6,778 bases of DNA from Clostridiales bacterium (lineage in GTDB: Bacteria > Bacillota > Clostridia > Saccharofermentanales > UBA5734), in contig DOFA01000229.1 of NCBI GenBank assembly GCA_003532195.1, positions 19,637 through 26,414 of the forward strand, in the 5' to 3' direction. Positions 1 to 6,352 of the stretch are shown in pieces (within the stretch, counting starts at the first letter, position 1; the number at the start of each line of letters is the position of its first letter). The notes beneath the pieces are model-generated. The model was not told where the DNA came from, searched no databases, and saw only the letters and a program-made list of their open reading frames with translations. A program made the translations under genes and the position numbers.

Positions 1-476
1 TAGGCGCAATTCAAGGCCAGGCTGATTTCTGCTTCGCCCTCCGGTGTGACATAGACATTATATGTTTTAGCCGCCACTTCGGTTTCAATCCGGAAATGGT
101 AGTTCTTGTTATTTTCTACATAAACCTTCTGCAGGCATACATATTTCTTGGCGTTGCGAACGATGAAGTAGTTCGTGTCACCTTCGATCTGGTTGGAAAT
201 GACCATAGCCATTTGCGACCAGTCGTTAATCACAGTCGTGCTGTCGGCATAACCCATGCCAAAGTTTTGCATGAAATTGTTGGTCACAAAGTCAAATTCG
301 ATCGTGACCGTCCCGGTGTGCCCTTCACCTAAGTCATGGGTAGCTTTGCCAAAGAACACAGCAGAATACCAGAAATCATCGCTGCTTCCTTCCGCTGCGG
401 CTACCCCGCTTATGGTCAGTAAAATAGAGACAATCATCAGGGTAATTAGGATTTTACAGAAATGCCGTTTCGTCAT
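1..476 (-). CDS. Secreted protein with a carbohydrate-associated beta-sandwich module, 3' end outside window
   Basis: The first 158 codons of a gene that continues past the left edge. ATG at 476-474 follows a perfect AGGAGG (485-490) at 8 bases spacing. Residues 1-28 form a signal peptide: basic start, hydrophobic core about 9-24, and a likely cut after VAAA28. The mature part (about 35-158) is rich in beta-strand-like segments and contains GYADST (75-80), YFIVRN (103-108) and VAAKTYNVYVTPEG (134-147). From memory, this pattern matches a jelly-roll/ConA-like module found in secreted polysaccharide-degrading enzymes, often lyases and hydrolases of soil bacteria, where it sits beside the catalytic domain. 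No catalytic domain is visible here; it may lie beyond the edge, or the protein may be a stand-alone module. The gene is well supported. The module assignment is pattern recall, and enzymatic activity is not shown. Confidence 0.8.
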   Translation of the reverse strand, partial: MTKRHFCKILITLMIVSILLTISGVAAAEGSSDDFWYSAVFFGKATHDLGEGHTGTVTIEFDFVTNNFMQNFGMGYADSTTVINDWSQMAMVISNQIEGDTNYFIVRNAKKYVCLQKVYVENNKNYHFRIETEVAAKTYNVYVTPEGEAEISLALNCA

Positions 477-945
477 GTCGCCTTCCTCCTTCTTTATTAC
501 AGAAAACTTATTCAAGTTGATCCGCATTTTCTTATGAAGCTGCAATTACCCGCATAATCTTGAGTCAGCGGATCCTGGAATAATAATATGGGCATCTGGC
601 AGGTTGCACAATTGACGATAATCAAGATTGATTTACATTTTTATCGCAAGAGAAAAATAAGACAAAGACCTAGAAAATCGACGATTGGTCTACAAGAATG
701 TCACTGGCGCGCGGCATCTTGACCCGGAAAGGCCTGTCGTTATCTCCTCCGTTTGAAACGGCTGATATTTTTATCGGTGACATTGCCGATTCAGCAGTCT
801 GGATTAGGTAGGACTGGCCTAGGACGATCAGCACCGCCGCGTCGCAATCCTTTACAATTTTGGCATTGATTTATACCAGTTGTTCCAGAGAATCACTCTC
901 AGTCCAGCCAAAGCCATGCGAGCAGAATCTGAATGCAGCATTTTG
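477..945. other. 469-base stretch without a convincing gene
   Basis: This holds the upstream region of the secreted-protein gene (477 to about 620, AT-rich) and the sequence downstream of the phosphofructokinase stop. On the minus strand, in the phosphofructokinase frame, reading is open for 24 codons after its stop, is broken by TAA (873-871), and is then open for 66 codons to TAG (672-670). The second stretch reads like protein (for example DCDAAVLIVLGQ and NGGDNDRPFRVKMPRASDI), but it has no well-placed ATG and ribosome binding site, and I recognise no family. It could be a decayed gene or chance. On the plus strand a 37-codon ORF (698-811) is its antisense shadow. An 8-base inverted pair, AATCTTGA (556-563) and TCAAGATT (622-629), brackets the candidate promoter. 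I found no clear intrinsic terminator for the phosphofructokinase gene. Confidence 0.5.
583..611 (-). promoter_or_regulatory. Candidate sigma-A-type promoter of the secreted-protein gene
   Basis: On the minus strand TTGTGC (611-606) lies 17 bases before TATTAT (588-583), about 107 bases upstream of the ATG at 476. The -10 box matches consensus at five of six positions, the -35 box at only three. The surroundings are AT-rich. An 8-base inverted repeat pair (556-563 and 622-629) flanks the site. Weak evidence, by eye only. Confidence 0.25.
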
Positions 946-2040
946 TTACAACATCTTGTGCCCAAATGAAACACCGAGTTCTAAAGCATACCGGACCAGG
1001 AGAGCATCGGATGGGACCGTCTTGAGTTTTCCAGCGATTTCAGACAGTTGAACCGGCACAACTTGATGCTTCTGCCAGCCAACCATATATCCATACTTAT
1101 CATTAAGAACCAGTTCAGCTGCTGCAGATCCCAACGCTGTGGCCAGAACCCGGTCAAAAGGACACGGCTGGCCTCCCCGCTGATAGTGGCCGGGTACGGT
1201 GACCCGGATTTCCTGGCCAACCAGTTCGGTCAAATCATGCGCGAGCTGGTAGGCGACGGAAGGGTATCGCCAAGACCCCCTGTGCTGCAAGAGGTCTTTC
1301 CTGGACATGGCTGCTTCTTCAACCGACAGGGCTCCTTCAGCGATTACAATGATGGAGAATCGCTTCTGCTGCTGTTGGCGTTTCTCGAGTGCCAGTCTGA
1401 TCCTTTGCAGATCGTAGGGTAATTCGGGTATCAGGATAACATCGGCTCCGCCGGCGACTCCAGCGTGCAGTGATAGCCAGCCAGCCTTGTGGCCCATCAG
1501 CTCGATAATAAAAACCCGGCCGTGCGATGTGGCAGTGGTATGGATGCTGTCGATAACTGCGGTGGCAATATCTACGGCACTCTGAAAACCAATCGATACC
1601 TCAGTGCCATATAAATCATTGTCGATTGTTTTCGGTAACGTCACAACACGAATACCCTTTTCGGCCAAAAGCTGCGCGGTCTTATGCGTTCCATTGCCGC
1701 CCAAAATGACCAGCCCGTCCAACTTGAGTTTCTGATAGGTTCCCAGCATGCTTGCCAGCCTGGAGGGCCCTTCGGCCAGACCAGCATCGGCTGGCATGAG
1801 CATTTGTTTGAACGGCTGGCGTGAGGTTCCAAGGATTGTGCCGCCGATAGTTAGAATTCCAGAAAAATCAGCAGGGCTCATGATTCGGTATTCATTTTGA
1901 ATCAATCCGCGATATCCATCGGCAAATCCATAAAGGACGATGTCTGGTTCGGCAACATATAAGGCTTTGGCAACGCCCCGCAACGCAGCATTCAAGCCTT
2001 GGCAATCACCGCCGCTGGTCAACAGACCAATTTTCCTCAC
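946..2040 (-). CDS. pfkA: 6-phosphofructokinase, probably ATP-dependent
   Basis: Phosphorylates fructose 6-phosphate to fructose 1,6-bisphosphate in glycolysis; cytoplasmic. The 364 residues span a complete PFK fold: phosphate-binding GGD (10-12), IGGTILGTSR (65-74), GGNGT (114-118), PKTIDND (136-142) with the catalytic base Asp140, MGHKAGW (182-188), IPE (204-206) and PGHYQRGG (283-290). The residue equivalent to E. coli Gly104 is Gly117, which in this family goes with ATP; pyrophosphate enzymes carry Asp there. The equivalent of Gly124 is Lys137, as in pyrophosphate enzymes and in some ATP enzymes of actinobacteria and clostridia. ATP use is therefore likely but not certain. Asn116 replaces E. 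coli Asp103, a magnesium-site residue, and His184 replaces the Arg of MGR. The start is GTG (2040-2038), chosen because GAGGAGG (2048-2054) lies 7 bases upstream and the GGD loop follows at the usual distance. It appears to be a single-gene unit. Confidence 0.95.
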   Translation of the reverse strand: MRKIGLLTSGGDCQGLNAALRGVAKALYVAEPDIVLYGFADGYRGLIQNEYRIMSPADFSGILTIGGTILGTSRQPFKQMLMPADAGLAEGPSRLASMLGTYQKLKLDGLVILGGNGTHKTAQLLAEKGIRVVTLPKTIDNDLYGTEVSIGFQSAVDIATAVIDSIHTTATSHGRVFIIELMGHKAGWLSLHAGVAGGADVILIPELPYDLQRIRLALEKRQQQQKRFSIIVIAEGALSVEEAAMSRKDLLQHRGSWRYPSVAYQLAHDLTELVGQEIRVTVPGHYQRGGQPCPFDRVLATALGSAAAELVLNDKYGYMVGWQKHQVVPVQLSEIAGKLKTVPSDALLVRYALELGVSFGHKML

Positions 2041-2137
2041 GTTATTTCCTCCTCACCGGTTGGTGTGATAATCGATAGAAATGGGTTGCAAAGCCCTCTT
2101 GATTATTTTGCCGCTTAGCCGGAAAATATGGGGCGCA

Positions 2138-2158
2138 TGCCAGGGCTGTGCTCTGGCA
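2138..2158. other. Strong stem-loop upstream of the phosphofructokinase gene
   Basis: TGCCAGGGC (2138-2146) pairs with GCTCTGGCA (2150-2158) across a 3-base loop. This gives nine pairs, one of them a G-T wobble when read on the plus strand. It lies about 98 bases before the GTG start of the phosphofructokinase gene. On the minus strand a short T-rich stretch (TATTTT) follows about nine bases later, too far for a standard intrinsic terminator. It may be a leader structure, a weak terminator of upstream transcription, or chance. Confidence 0.4.
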
Positions 2159-2267
2159 CCGGCGAATGACAACCAGCAAATCGTGGATCTCGTCTGAAAC
2201 TGCTTCACAAAGCAATCAACCTTTCTGCCCTGCAGCCGACGGCGCCTGACCCCTTGGAATCTTTGAC

Positions 2268-2302
2268 CTGAATTTCCTGCCGCCGCAGCAGTCAGGGTTC
2301 AG
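2268..2302 (-). terminator. Imperfect hairpin directly after the small membrane-protein gene
   Basis: CTGAA (2268-2272) pairs with TTCAG (2298-2302), and inside it CCTG (2276-2279) pairs with CAGG (2293-2296), with a GC-rich centre. The hairpin begins at the base next to the TAG stop (2305-2303). There is no T-tract on the minus strand, so it is not a standard intrinsic terminator. The position suits a transcript end or RNA-stabilising structure of the tspO operon. Confidence 0.3.
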
Positions 2303-2641
2303 CTAATCGCTGCCGGAGAAGGCAGAGCGGCTGAGCCAGCCTTCCAGTATCACACCATACAAAATCCCGGCTATAAAACTGACATGGTCCTGAAATCCGG
2401 TCGAACTGTAGAAAGCAAATGAAACCAAGAGCCCGAACAAGGCTCCGCGAAGCAAAGCTTTTCTTTTGTCTGTAGTTTTCCAGGGAGCGCCCACGACCAG
2501 ACCGAGGATGACGCGGTTATACCAGAGTGAGAAAACAAATTCCGGTGAAGCATTAAAGCCGGACCTGACATATGCCCCTGCCACACAGACAAGTCCCAGC
2601 AGAGCTCCGCCCAGGAGGGCTGCTTTCATTCTTCTCTTCAT
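2303..2641 (-). CDS. Small multi-pass membrane protein of unknown function
   Basis: A 112-residue integral membrane protein with basic N terminus MKRRMK and four hydrophobic stretches at about 7-24, 35-52, 62-79 and 87-101. Conserved-looking features are LWYNRVILGLVVG (39-51) and RGALFGLLVSFAFYSSTGF (65-83). I recall hypothetical membrane proteins of this layout in Bacillota, but no named family or function. Reading is open further upstream into the end of tspO in another frame. I chose ATG 2641-2639 because AAGGGG lies 5 bases before it and the longer version would overlap tspO and add a non-hydrophobic, poorly protein-like extension. It lies 68 bases after tspO on the same strand, so co-transcription is likely. 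The ribosome binding site is mediocre. Confidence 0.7.
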   Translation of the reverse strand: MKRRMKAALLGGALLGLVCVAGAYVRSGFNASPEFVFSLWYNRVILGLVVGAPWKTTDKRKALLRGALFGLLVSFAFYSSTGFQDHVSFIAGILYGVILEGWLSRSAFSGSD

Positions 2642-2709
2642 CTTTGCCCCTTCTGGATCTGCGCCGATCCGTGCTGTAAATACAACGGTTAAGTTATCAG
2701 CTCTTTCTT

Positions 2710-3099
2710 TTATCTGTTTAACCAGGTAATACTTGTTTGCAGCACTGTGGCAAAGGCAACCCACAGCAGGTAAGGGCTGTTTGCCCATGAAATCCAAGGG
2801 GCAAACGGATATATTTTTAACAAGGCCCAGATTAAAGTGAGCAGCACCAGAAAGATATCCAAAAGCGCGAGATAGTTATTTTTCAGTTTAAACTGCAAAG
2901 AGGTAAAAGCAACGTTGAACACAATATTCAGAAAGAAAGGCAATAACACGAGCCAGGATATTTGCGATTTCGCAAACATAAAAGCTGCCGCGCCAAACGT
3001 GAACACAATGCCAACGTAAAGAACCGCCCACACCGGGCCAAAAACCCGCGCCGGAGGAGCCCAGGCAGGTTTCGCCAATTGTCTATACCATTGATTCAT
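2710..3099 (-). CDS. tspO: TspO/MBR family membrane protein (tryptophan-rich sensory protein)
   Basis: A 129-residue protein with the five-helix layout of the TspO/MBR (peripheral benzodiazepine receptor-like) family. Members bind tetrapyrroles such as haem or protoporphyrin and act in stress or regulatory responses; the exact biochemical role in bacteria is unsettled. Diagnostic parts are KPAWAPPARVFGPVWAVLY (10-28) and the final helix PYLLWVAFATVLQTSI (109-124). Hydrophobic helices lie at about 21-43, 48-70, 75-95 and 107-127, with the first motif partly embedded. It is shorter than the usual 150-170 residues, mainly through compact loops, and appears intact at both ends. In the middle N..W motif the Trp is Phe65. 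ATG 3099-3097 has GGAGG (3108-3112) 8 bases upstream. It is the first gene of a probable two-gene operon with the small membrane protein, divergent from the secreted-protein gene. Confidence 0.9.
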   Translation of the reverse strand: MNQWYRQLAKPAWAPPARVFGPVWAVLYVGIVFTFGAAAFMFAKSQISWLVLLPFFLNIVFNVAFTSLQFKLKNNYLALLDIFLVLLTLIWALLKIYPFAPWISWANSPYLLWVAFATVLQTSITWLNR

Positions 3100-3140
3100 C
3101 GCAGCATCCTCCGGTCCATTCGGAAATGCAAGCAGGTAAA

Positions 3141-3169
3141 TTGATTCCTTTACTTACTTATCATACCAT
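3141..3169 (+). promoter_or_regulatory. Candidate promoter for the secreted-protein gene, overlapping the tspO promoter
   Basis: TTGATT (3141-3146), a 17-base spacer, and TACCAT (3164-3169); each box matches consensus at four of six positions. It overlaps the divergent tspO -10 element, so the two might compete. It would give a leader of about 155 bases containing small stem-loops GGCT/AGCC (3247-3258) and GGAA/TTCC (3263-3273). A second weak option is TTCCAA (3271-3276) with TATGAT (3294-3299), which would give a short leader. Confidence 0.25.
3160..3168 (-). promoter_or_regulatory. Candidate extended -10 promoter for tspO
   Basis: On the minus strand TGG (3168-3166) directly precedes TATGAT (3165-3160), an extended -10 element with five of six consensus bases, in AT-rich DNA and about 60 bases before the tspO ATG. 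No good -35 box is visible, which extended -10 promoters can tolerate. Prediction by eye. Confidence 0.4.
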
Positions 3170-3290
3170 AGTTTATATATTCTTTAGAAAAGCTTTATGC
3201 TATAGCAAGAAACCTGTAGTTTAATAGAGGTGGAAAGAAGCTGGGCGGCTAAACAGCCAGTCCGGAAGATTTCCAATATCAAGGCAAATC

Positions 3291-3309
3291 GGTTATGATA
3301 AGAATAACC
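3291..3309. repeat. Inverted repeat just upstream of the secreted-protein gene
   Basis: GGTTAT (3291-3296) and ATAACC (3304-3309) form a perfect 6-base dyad with a 7-base centre, ending 23 bases before the ATG. It overlaps a possible -10 box TATGAT (3294-3299), so it could be an operator, or a leader hairpin near the ribosome binding site. A dyad this short can arise by chance. Confidence 0.35.
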
Positions 3310-3332
3310 TTCACAGGTGGGAGTGATGTACG

Positions 3333-4673
3333 ATGAAATTAAATAAAAAGATCCTGGTGCCCTTAAGTATTATTCTTGGTGTAGCGCTTCTGGCCTCGAC
3401 GGCTTATGCGGAGACCGTGACGCGGTCAGCATACGATCAGCTGAAGGATGCCGTCAAGACGACTTCAGCACAGATGTCGAATGAAATCGACAACTACACA
3501 GTCCGTACGACCTTCACCCTGACCGATAACGACACGGTGCTGATGCGCAAAACATCGGGCCAGAAGGTTGATGGCGACAAAAATGAATCACGCGAGACGA
3601 CAGAGACGAAGAACGGCCAGATTCAGAGCAGCTACAATTACAATGACGGCTTGCAGTATATCTGGTACGACAGCTACAGTGATACCTATTATGTCAATGA
3701 ATATATGAACGCAGCCTGGAAGGAAGAAATTGACGGCGTAGTCTATGATGATTATAACCGTGATCCTCTGGCCCAGGAGCAGGTGGCTGATCTCGAGCGG
3801 ATTCTCGATGCTTTTGTCGGAAACCTGCGCAATTACATAACGGTCACCAGCGACGAAGACAACAGCAAGACTTTCACAGGCACCTTGTCAGACACACAGA
3901 TTCCGGCCATCGTCAACGCAGTGGCATCATTTCTGACCAAGCAGTTCCTGGGATCCAGCCTGCCGGGCATGCAGCCCATGGCTACGAGTGGCATCTATCC
4001 TGAAGATGCCAGGACAGACGAATATAATGCGGGTGAATACATGGCAGATCAGCAGCAAGGCTTTGATCAGGTCATCCTGAAGGGCGACGTGTTCATTAAG
4101 TATCTGGCTGGAACTGCCAAAGCTGACCCGCAAGGCCTTTTAACCTCAGCGACCTTCAACATCGTCCTGTCGGGCCGTGACGCGGACGGCGCAGCCCGCG
4201 ACCTGGCCTTTGATGTGACCATGGACTTGACCAGTGTCGGGACGACAAGTCTCAGCAAGCCCGACTTGACCGGCAAGAATGTTGTCGTCAACAAAGTCGA
4301 CAACGGCTTCAGTCGCCAAGACAAATTGTCGGATAAATTTGTCGGCACCTACCGCAATGACATCGTCGCAGACCAGGGTGATTCATTCGCCAAGATCGGT
4401 GAACGGACGCTGGTGATTGAATCGATCGATCAGGACCAGGTAACCGGCCGTTATTATGAGACCTATGTAGATGGTTCAGACTACGAACCGATCGAATTCA
4501 GCTTTACAGCACCCAACAACGACCCGTACAGCGTGAGTTTCACCTATGAGGATGGCTCCGGCCGGACGGGCAGCGGCTCGATCTACTTTGACATGAACGC
4601 CAGCATCCAGCTGCAGCTGGACAAGAATATGGGAAGTTGGGCGTCCCCCTACTTCCCAAGGGTGTTTGACTGA
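3333..4673 (+). CDS. Exported protein of unknown function, encoded upstream of an ABC transporter
   Basis: A 446-residue secreted protein. Residues 1-26 are a signal peptide (KLNKK, hydrophobic 8-21, cut expected after AYA26). There is no lipobox Cys, so it is predicted to be released or loosely held at the wall rather than a lipoprotein. After a helical start (32-55) the chain is mostly beta-like, Tyr/Asp-rich and acidic. A second beta-rich part (about 335-431: KFVGTY, IGERTLVIES, GRYYETY, GSGSIYFD) looks like a separate small barrel-type domain. The first part is vaguely reminiscent of LolA-like folds. I recall similar signal-peptide-bearing proteins in Clostridia next to ABC transporters and sensor kinases, but no named family. 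ATG 3333 follows GGGAG (3319-3323) at 9 bases. The overlapping ATG at 3326 gives only six codons. The gene ends before a terminator, and the transporter operon follows. Confidence 0.85.
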   Translation: MKLNKKILVPLSIILGVALLASTAYAETVTRSAYDQLKDAVKTTSAQMSNEIDNYTVRTTFTLTDNDTVLMRKTSGQKVDGDKNESRETTETKNGQIQSSYNYNDGLQYIWYDSYSDTYYVNEYMNAAWKEEIDGVVYDDYNRDPLAQEQVADLERILDAFVGNLRNYITVTSDEDNSKTFTGTLSDTQIPAIVNAVASFLTKQFLGSSLPGMQPMATSGIYPEDARTDEYNAGEYMADQQQGFDQVILKGDVFIKYLAGTAKADPQGLLTSATFNIVLSGRDADGAARDLAFDVTMDLTSVGTTSLSKPDLTGKNVVVNKVDNGFSRQDKLSDKFVGTYRNDIVADQGDSFAKIGERTLVIESIDQDQVTGRYYETYVDGSDYEPIEFSFTAPNNDPYSVSFTYEDGSGRTGSGSIYFDMNASIQLQLDKNMGSWASPYFPRVFD

Positions 4674-4717
4674 CCGGCAGGATGATGACAGACAACCAGA
4701 AGCGGCATGAATACAAG

Positions 4718-4751
4718 CATTCGGGGGATTGACCATACCCCGGATGTTTTT
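4718..4751 (+). terminator. Intrinsic terminator after the exported-protein gene
   Basis: CATTCGGGG (4718-4726) pairs with CCCCGGATG (4738-4746) to give nine pairs including one T-G wobble, with an 11-base loop, followed directly by TTTTTG (4747-4752). It lies 44 bases after the stop codon. The T-tract is short (five), so partial read-through into the ABC transporter genes is plausible; I see no good promoter between it and position 4834. Confidence 0.75.
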
Positions 4752-4833
4752 GTGTCCAAATAACCCGGCCGATCAAGCCGGTTGAAGAGTCCAGCCGGGT
4801 CTGGCAGCAAAGCAAGAGGAAGCGGAGGACAGC

Positions 4834-5577
4834 ATGTCCAGCAGCAAGGCGATCGAAATCAAGAACCTGACCAAGACATATAAAAACAAACGAGGCATCC
4901 GTGATATCAATCTGGATATTGAAACGGGTGACATTTTTGCCCTGCTCGGACCCAATGGCGCCGGCAAGACAACCGCCATGAAGGTCATAACCGGCATGAT
5001 GCATCCGGATTCGGGTGATGTCAGGATTTTTGGCCACAGCATCTTGACCGACTACGAACTAGCCATGGCATCGGTAGGCTGCATCATTGAGACAGCTGTA
5101 TCTTATCCGTATTTGACAGCCGTCGAGAACCTGTCCTTGACAGCCCGGTCTTATGGCATTACGGACAAGGCCATGCTCCGAAGCCGGATTGATGAAGTCC
5201 TTCAGCTGACCGGTCTTGGCAAATATAAATTTGAAAAGTCTGCCAATTATTCGCTGGGCATGAAACAGCGCCTGGGCCTGGCGGCAGCCATCCTGCCCAG
5301 ACCACGCCTGCTGATCCTGGACGAGCCCCTCAATGGCCTCGATGTCGAGGGCATGGTTGAAGTGAGGAACCTGATCAAGCGGCTGGCGGCAACGGAGCAG
5401 ACCACTTTTTTCATATCGAGCCACCTGATCCATGATGTCGAACTGACCTGCGACCGGATCGGCGTGATCTTCGACGGCCAGCTGCTGCGGGTGGATAGCA
5501 AGGACAACATCCTGCGTGACCATGCGTCACTGGAGAGCTATTTCATGAGTGAGGTTGACCGGTATGGAAAGTTATAA
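4834..5577 (+). CDS. ABC transporter ATP-binding protein, BcrA/ABC-2 exporter type
   Basis: The 247-residue cytoplasmic ATPase of an ABC-2 type exporter, powering the permease encoded next. Visible motifs: Walker A GPNGAGKT (39-46), signature YSLGMKQR (139-146), Walker B LLILDEP (159-165) with catalytic Glu164, D-loop NGLD (167-170) and H-loop His197. The Q-loop position carries Glu86 (VGCIIET) instead of Gln, and the signature is SLGMKQ rather than LSGGQ. Both are typical of the bacitracin/lantibiotic immunity subgroup (BcrA-like), so they are family traits rather than damage. ATG 4834 follows GGAGG (4824-4828) at 5 bases. Upstream, GC-rich stem-loops such as CCGGC/GCCGG (4765-4769 with 4777-4781) sit between the terminator and the start. 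The 3' end overlaps the permease gene by 14 bases, indicating translational coupling. Substrate unknown; antimicrobial peptides or envelope-active compounds are the usual guess for this subgroup. Confidence 0.95.
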   Translation: MSSSKAIEIKNLTKTYKNKRGIRDINLDIETGDIFALLGPNGAGKTTAMKVITGMMHPDSGDVRIFGHSILTDYELAMASVGCIIETAVSYPYLTAVENLSLTARSYGITDKAMLRSRIDEVLQLTGLGKYKFEKSANYSLGMKQRLGLAAAILPRPRLLILDEPLNGLDVEGMVEVRNLIKRLAATEQTTFFISSHLIHDVELTCDRIGVIFDGQLLRVDSKDNILRDHASLESYFMSEVDRYGKL

Positions 5578-6316
5578 GGCGACAGTTGTCAATGAAATTT
5601 TCAAGATGGTCCGCAAAAAGAAGGCCGTTCTCATCGTCATCTTGTCGGCAGCCATTATCGCTGTGGTCCAGCTGCTGTCATTTGCCCTGCGGGGCGGTCT
5701 GGGCATCATGGGCAGCAGCGCGGCGGGATTCCCTATCACAGTCTTGTCAGTTTTTGCCAACACGATTTTGCCGCTTTTTACAGCCCTTGCGGTGATCGAC
5801 ACCTTTACAGGTGAGTTTGCCAGCGACACGATGAAGATCAGCATCACCCGGCCGGTGACCCGGCTGAAGGTCTACTTGGCCAAGCTGACTGCGGTTGGCG
5901 CGTTTATCCTGGCCAGCCTGATGATCGTCATGGTCTTGTCCACGGCGACTGCCCTGCTGTTCAACCGCATGTCCCCCACGCTCGGGTGGTTTGCCAGCAT
6001 CCTGGCCGCCTACGTCTCAACGGTCATACCCATGCTCACGCTGGCCGTTCTGATCGCCTGGCCGGCCAATGTTTTCAAGAGCAGTTCAGGGGTGTTTTTT
6101 CTCTCCATGCTGGCCTTTTTGCTCTTGAGAGGACTTGGCGTGGTTTTCTCGTCACTGGCCACCCTCCTGGCCACTTCCTTGCTGGACTGGTACAAGCTCT
6201 GGATTGCCAGCCCCCTGCCGCTGGGCATGGTGCTGCGCCAACTGCTGGTCATGCTCGGTTATGTCATGATCTTTTTCGCTTTGGGATTCCAGCGCTTTGA
6301 CCGCAGGGACCTGTAA
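5564..6316 (+). CDS. ABC-2 type transporter permease
   Basis: A 250-residue membrane subunit that should pair with the preceding ATPase as a dimeric exporter. Six hydrophobic segments lie at about 21-40, 56-79, 108-133, 142-166, 175-203 and 225-243. Between the second and third lies DTFTGEFASDTMKISITRPVTR (79-100), the conserved cytoplasmic stretch of ABC-2 permeases of the BcrB/NosY kind (E..s.T.K...TRPV.R...). The start is ATG 5564-5566, with GAGG (5551-5554) 9 bases upstream inside the ATPase gene. A GTG at 5549 would add five residues but would overlap that ribosome binding site. The closing RFDRRDL is a charged cytoplasmic tail. The gene is followed after 36 bases by the sensor gene in the same orientation, so all three are probably co-transcribed. 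Confidence 0.93.
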   Translation: MESYKATVVNEIFKMVRKKKAVLIVILSAAIIAVVQLLSFALRGGLGIMGSSAAGFPITVLSVFANTILPLFTALAVIDTFTGEFASDTMKISITRPVTRLKVYLAKLTAVGAFILASLMIVMVLSTATALLFNRMSPTLGWFASILAAYVSTVIPMLTLAVLIAWPANVFKSSSGVFFLSMLAFLLLRGLGVVFSSLATLLATSLLDWYKLWIASPLPLGMVLRQLLVMLGYVMIFFALGFQRFDRRDL

Positions 6317-6352
6317 CAAGGCAGGCTGCAGCCGGCAGAGAGGCGTGGCGTA

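Noticed and set aside
96..537. Plus-strand ORFs at 96-332 and 256-537
   Set aside because: They are antisense to the secreted-protein gene, which has a signal peptide, strong ribosome binding site and recognisable module.
698..1051. Plus-strand ORFs at 698-811 and 860-1051
   Set aside because: No ribosome binding site; the second runs into the 3' end of pfk on the opposite strand, and the first mirrors the minus-strand open stretch.
2042..2215. 57-codon minus-strand ORF starting TTG and ending one base before the pfk GTG
   Set aside because: Only a weak TTG start, no convincing ribosome binding site, no recognisable motifs, and it runs through the strong stem-loop and the pfk ribosome binding site; this length is common by chance.
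2642..2797. N-terminal extension of the small membrane protein to an ATG at 2797
   Set aside because: It would overlap tspO in another frame, adds a non-hydrophobic stretch, and the ATG at 2641 has its own ribosome binding site directly before a hydrophobic helix.
3170..3332. Possible riboswitch in the leader of the exported-protein gene (GGCTAAACAGCC and TCCGGA resembled parts of the cyclic di-GMP fold)
   Set aside because: The order and spacing of the elements do not match the known core, and no complete pairing scheme could be drawn.
4540..5523. Long minus-strand ORFs across the exported-protein and ABC ATPase genes
   Set aside because: Antisense shadows of well-supported genes; their translations lack domain motifs.
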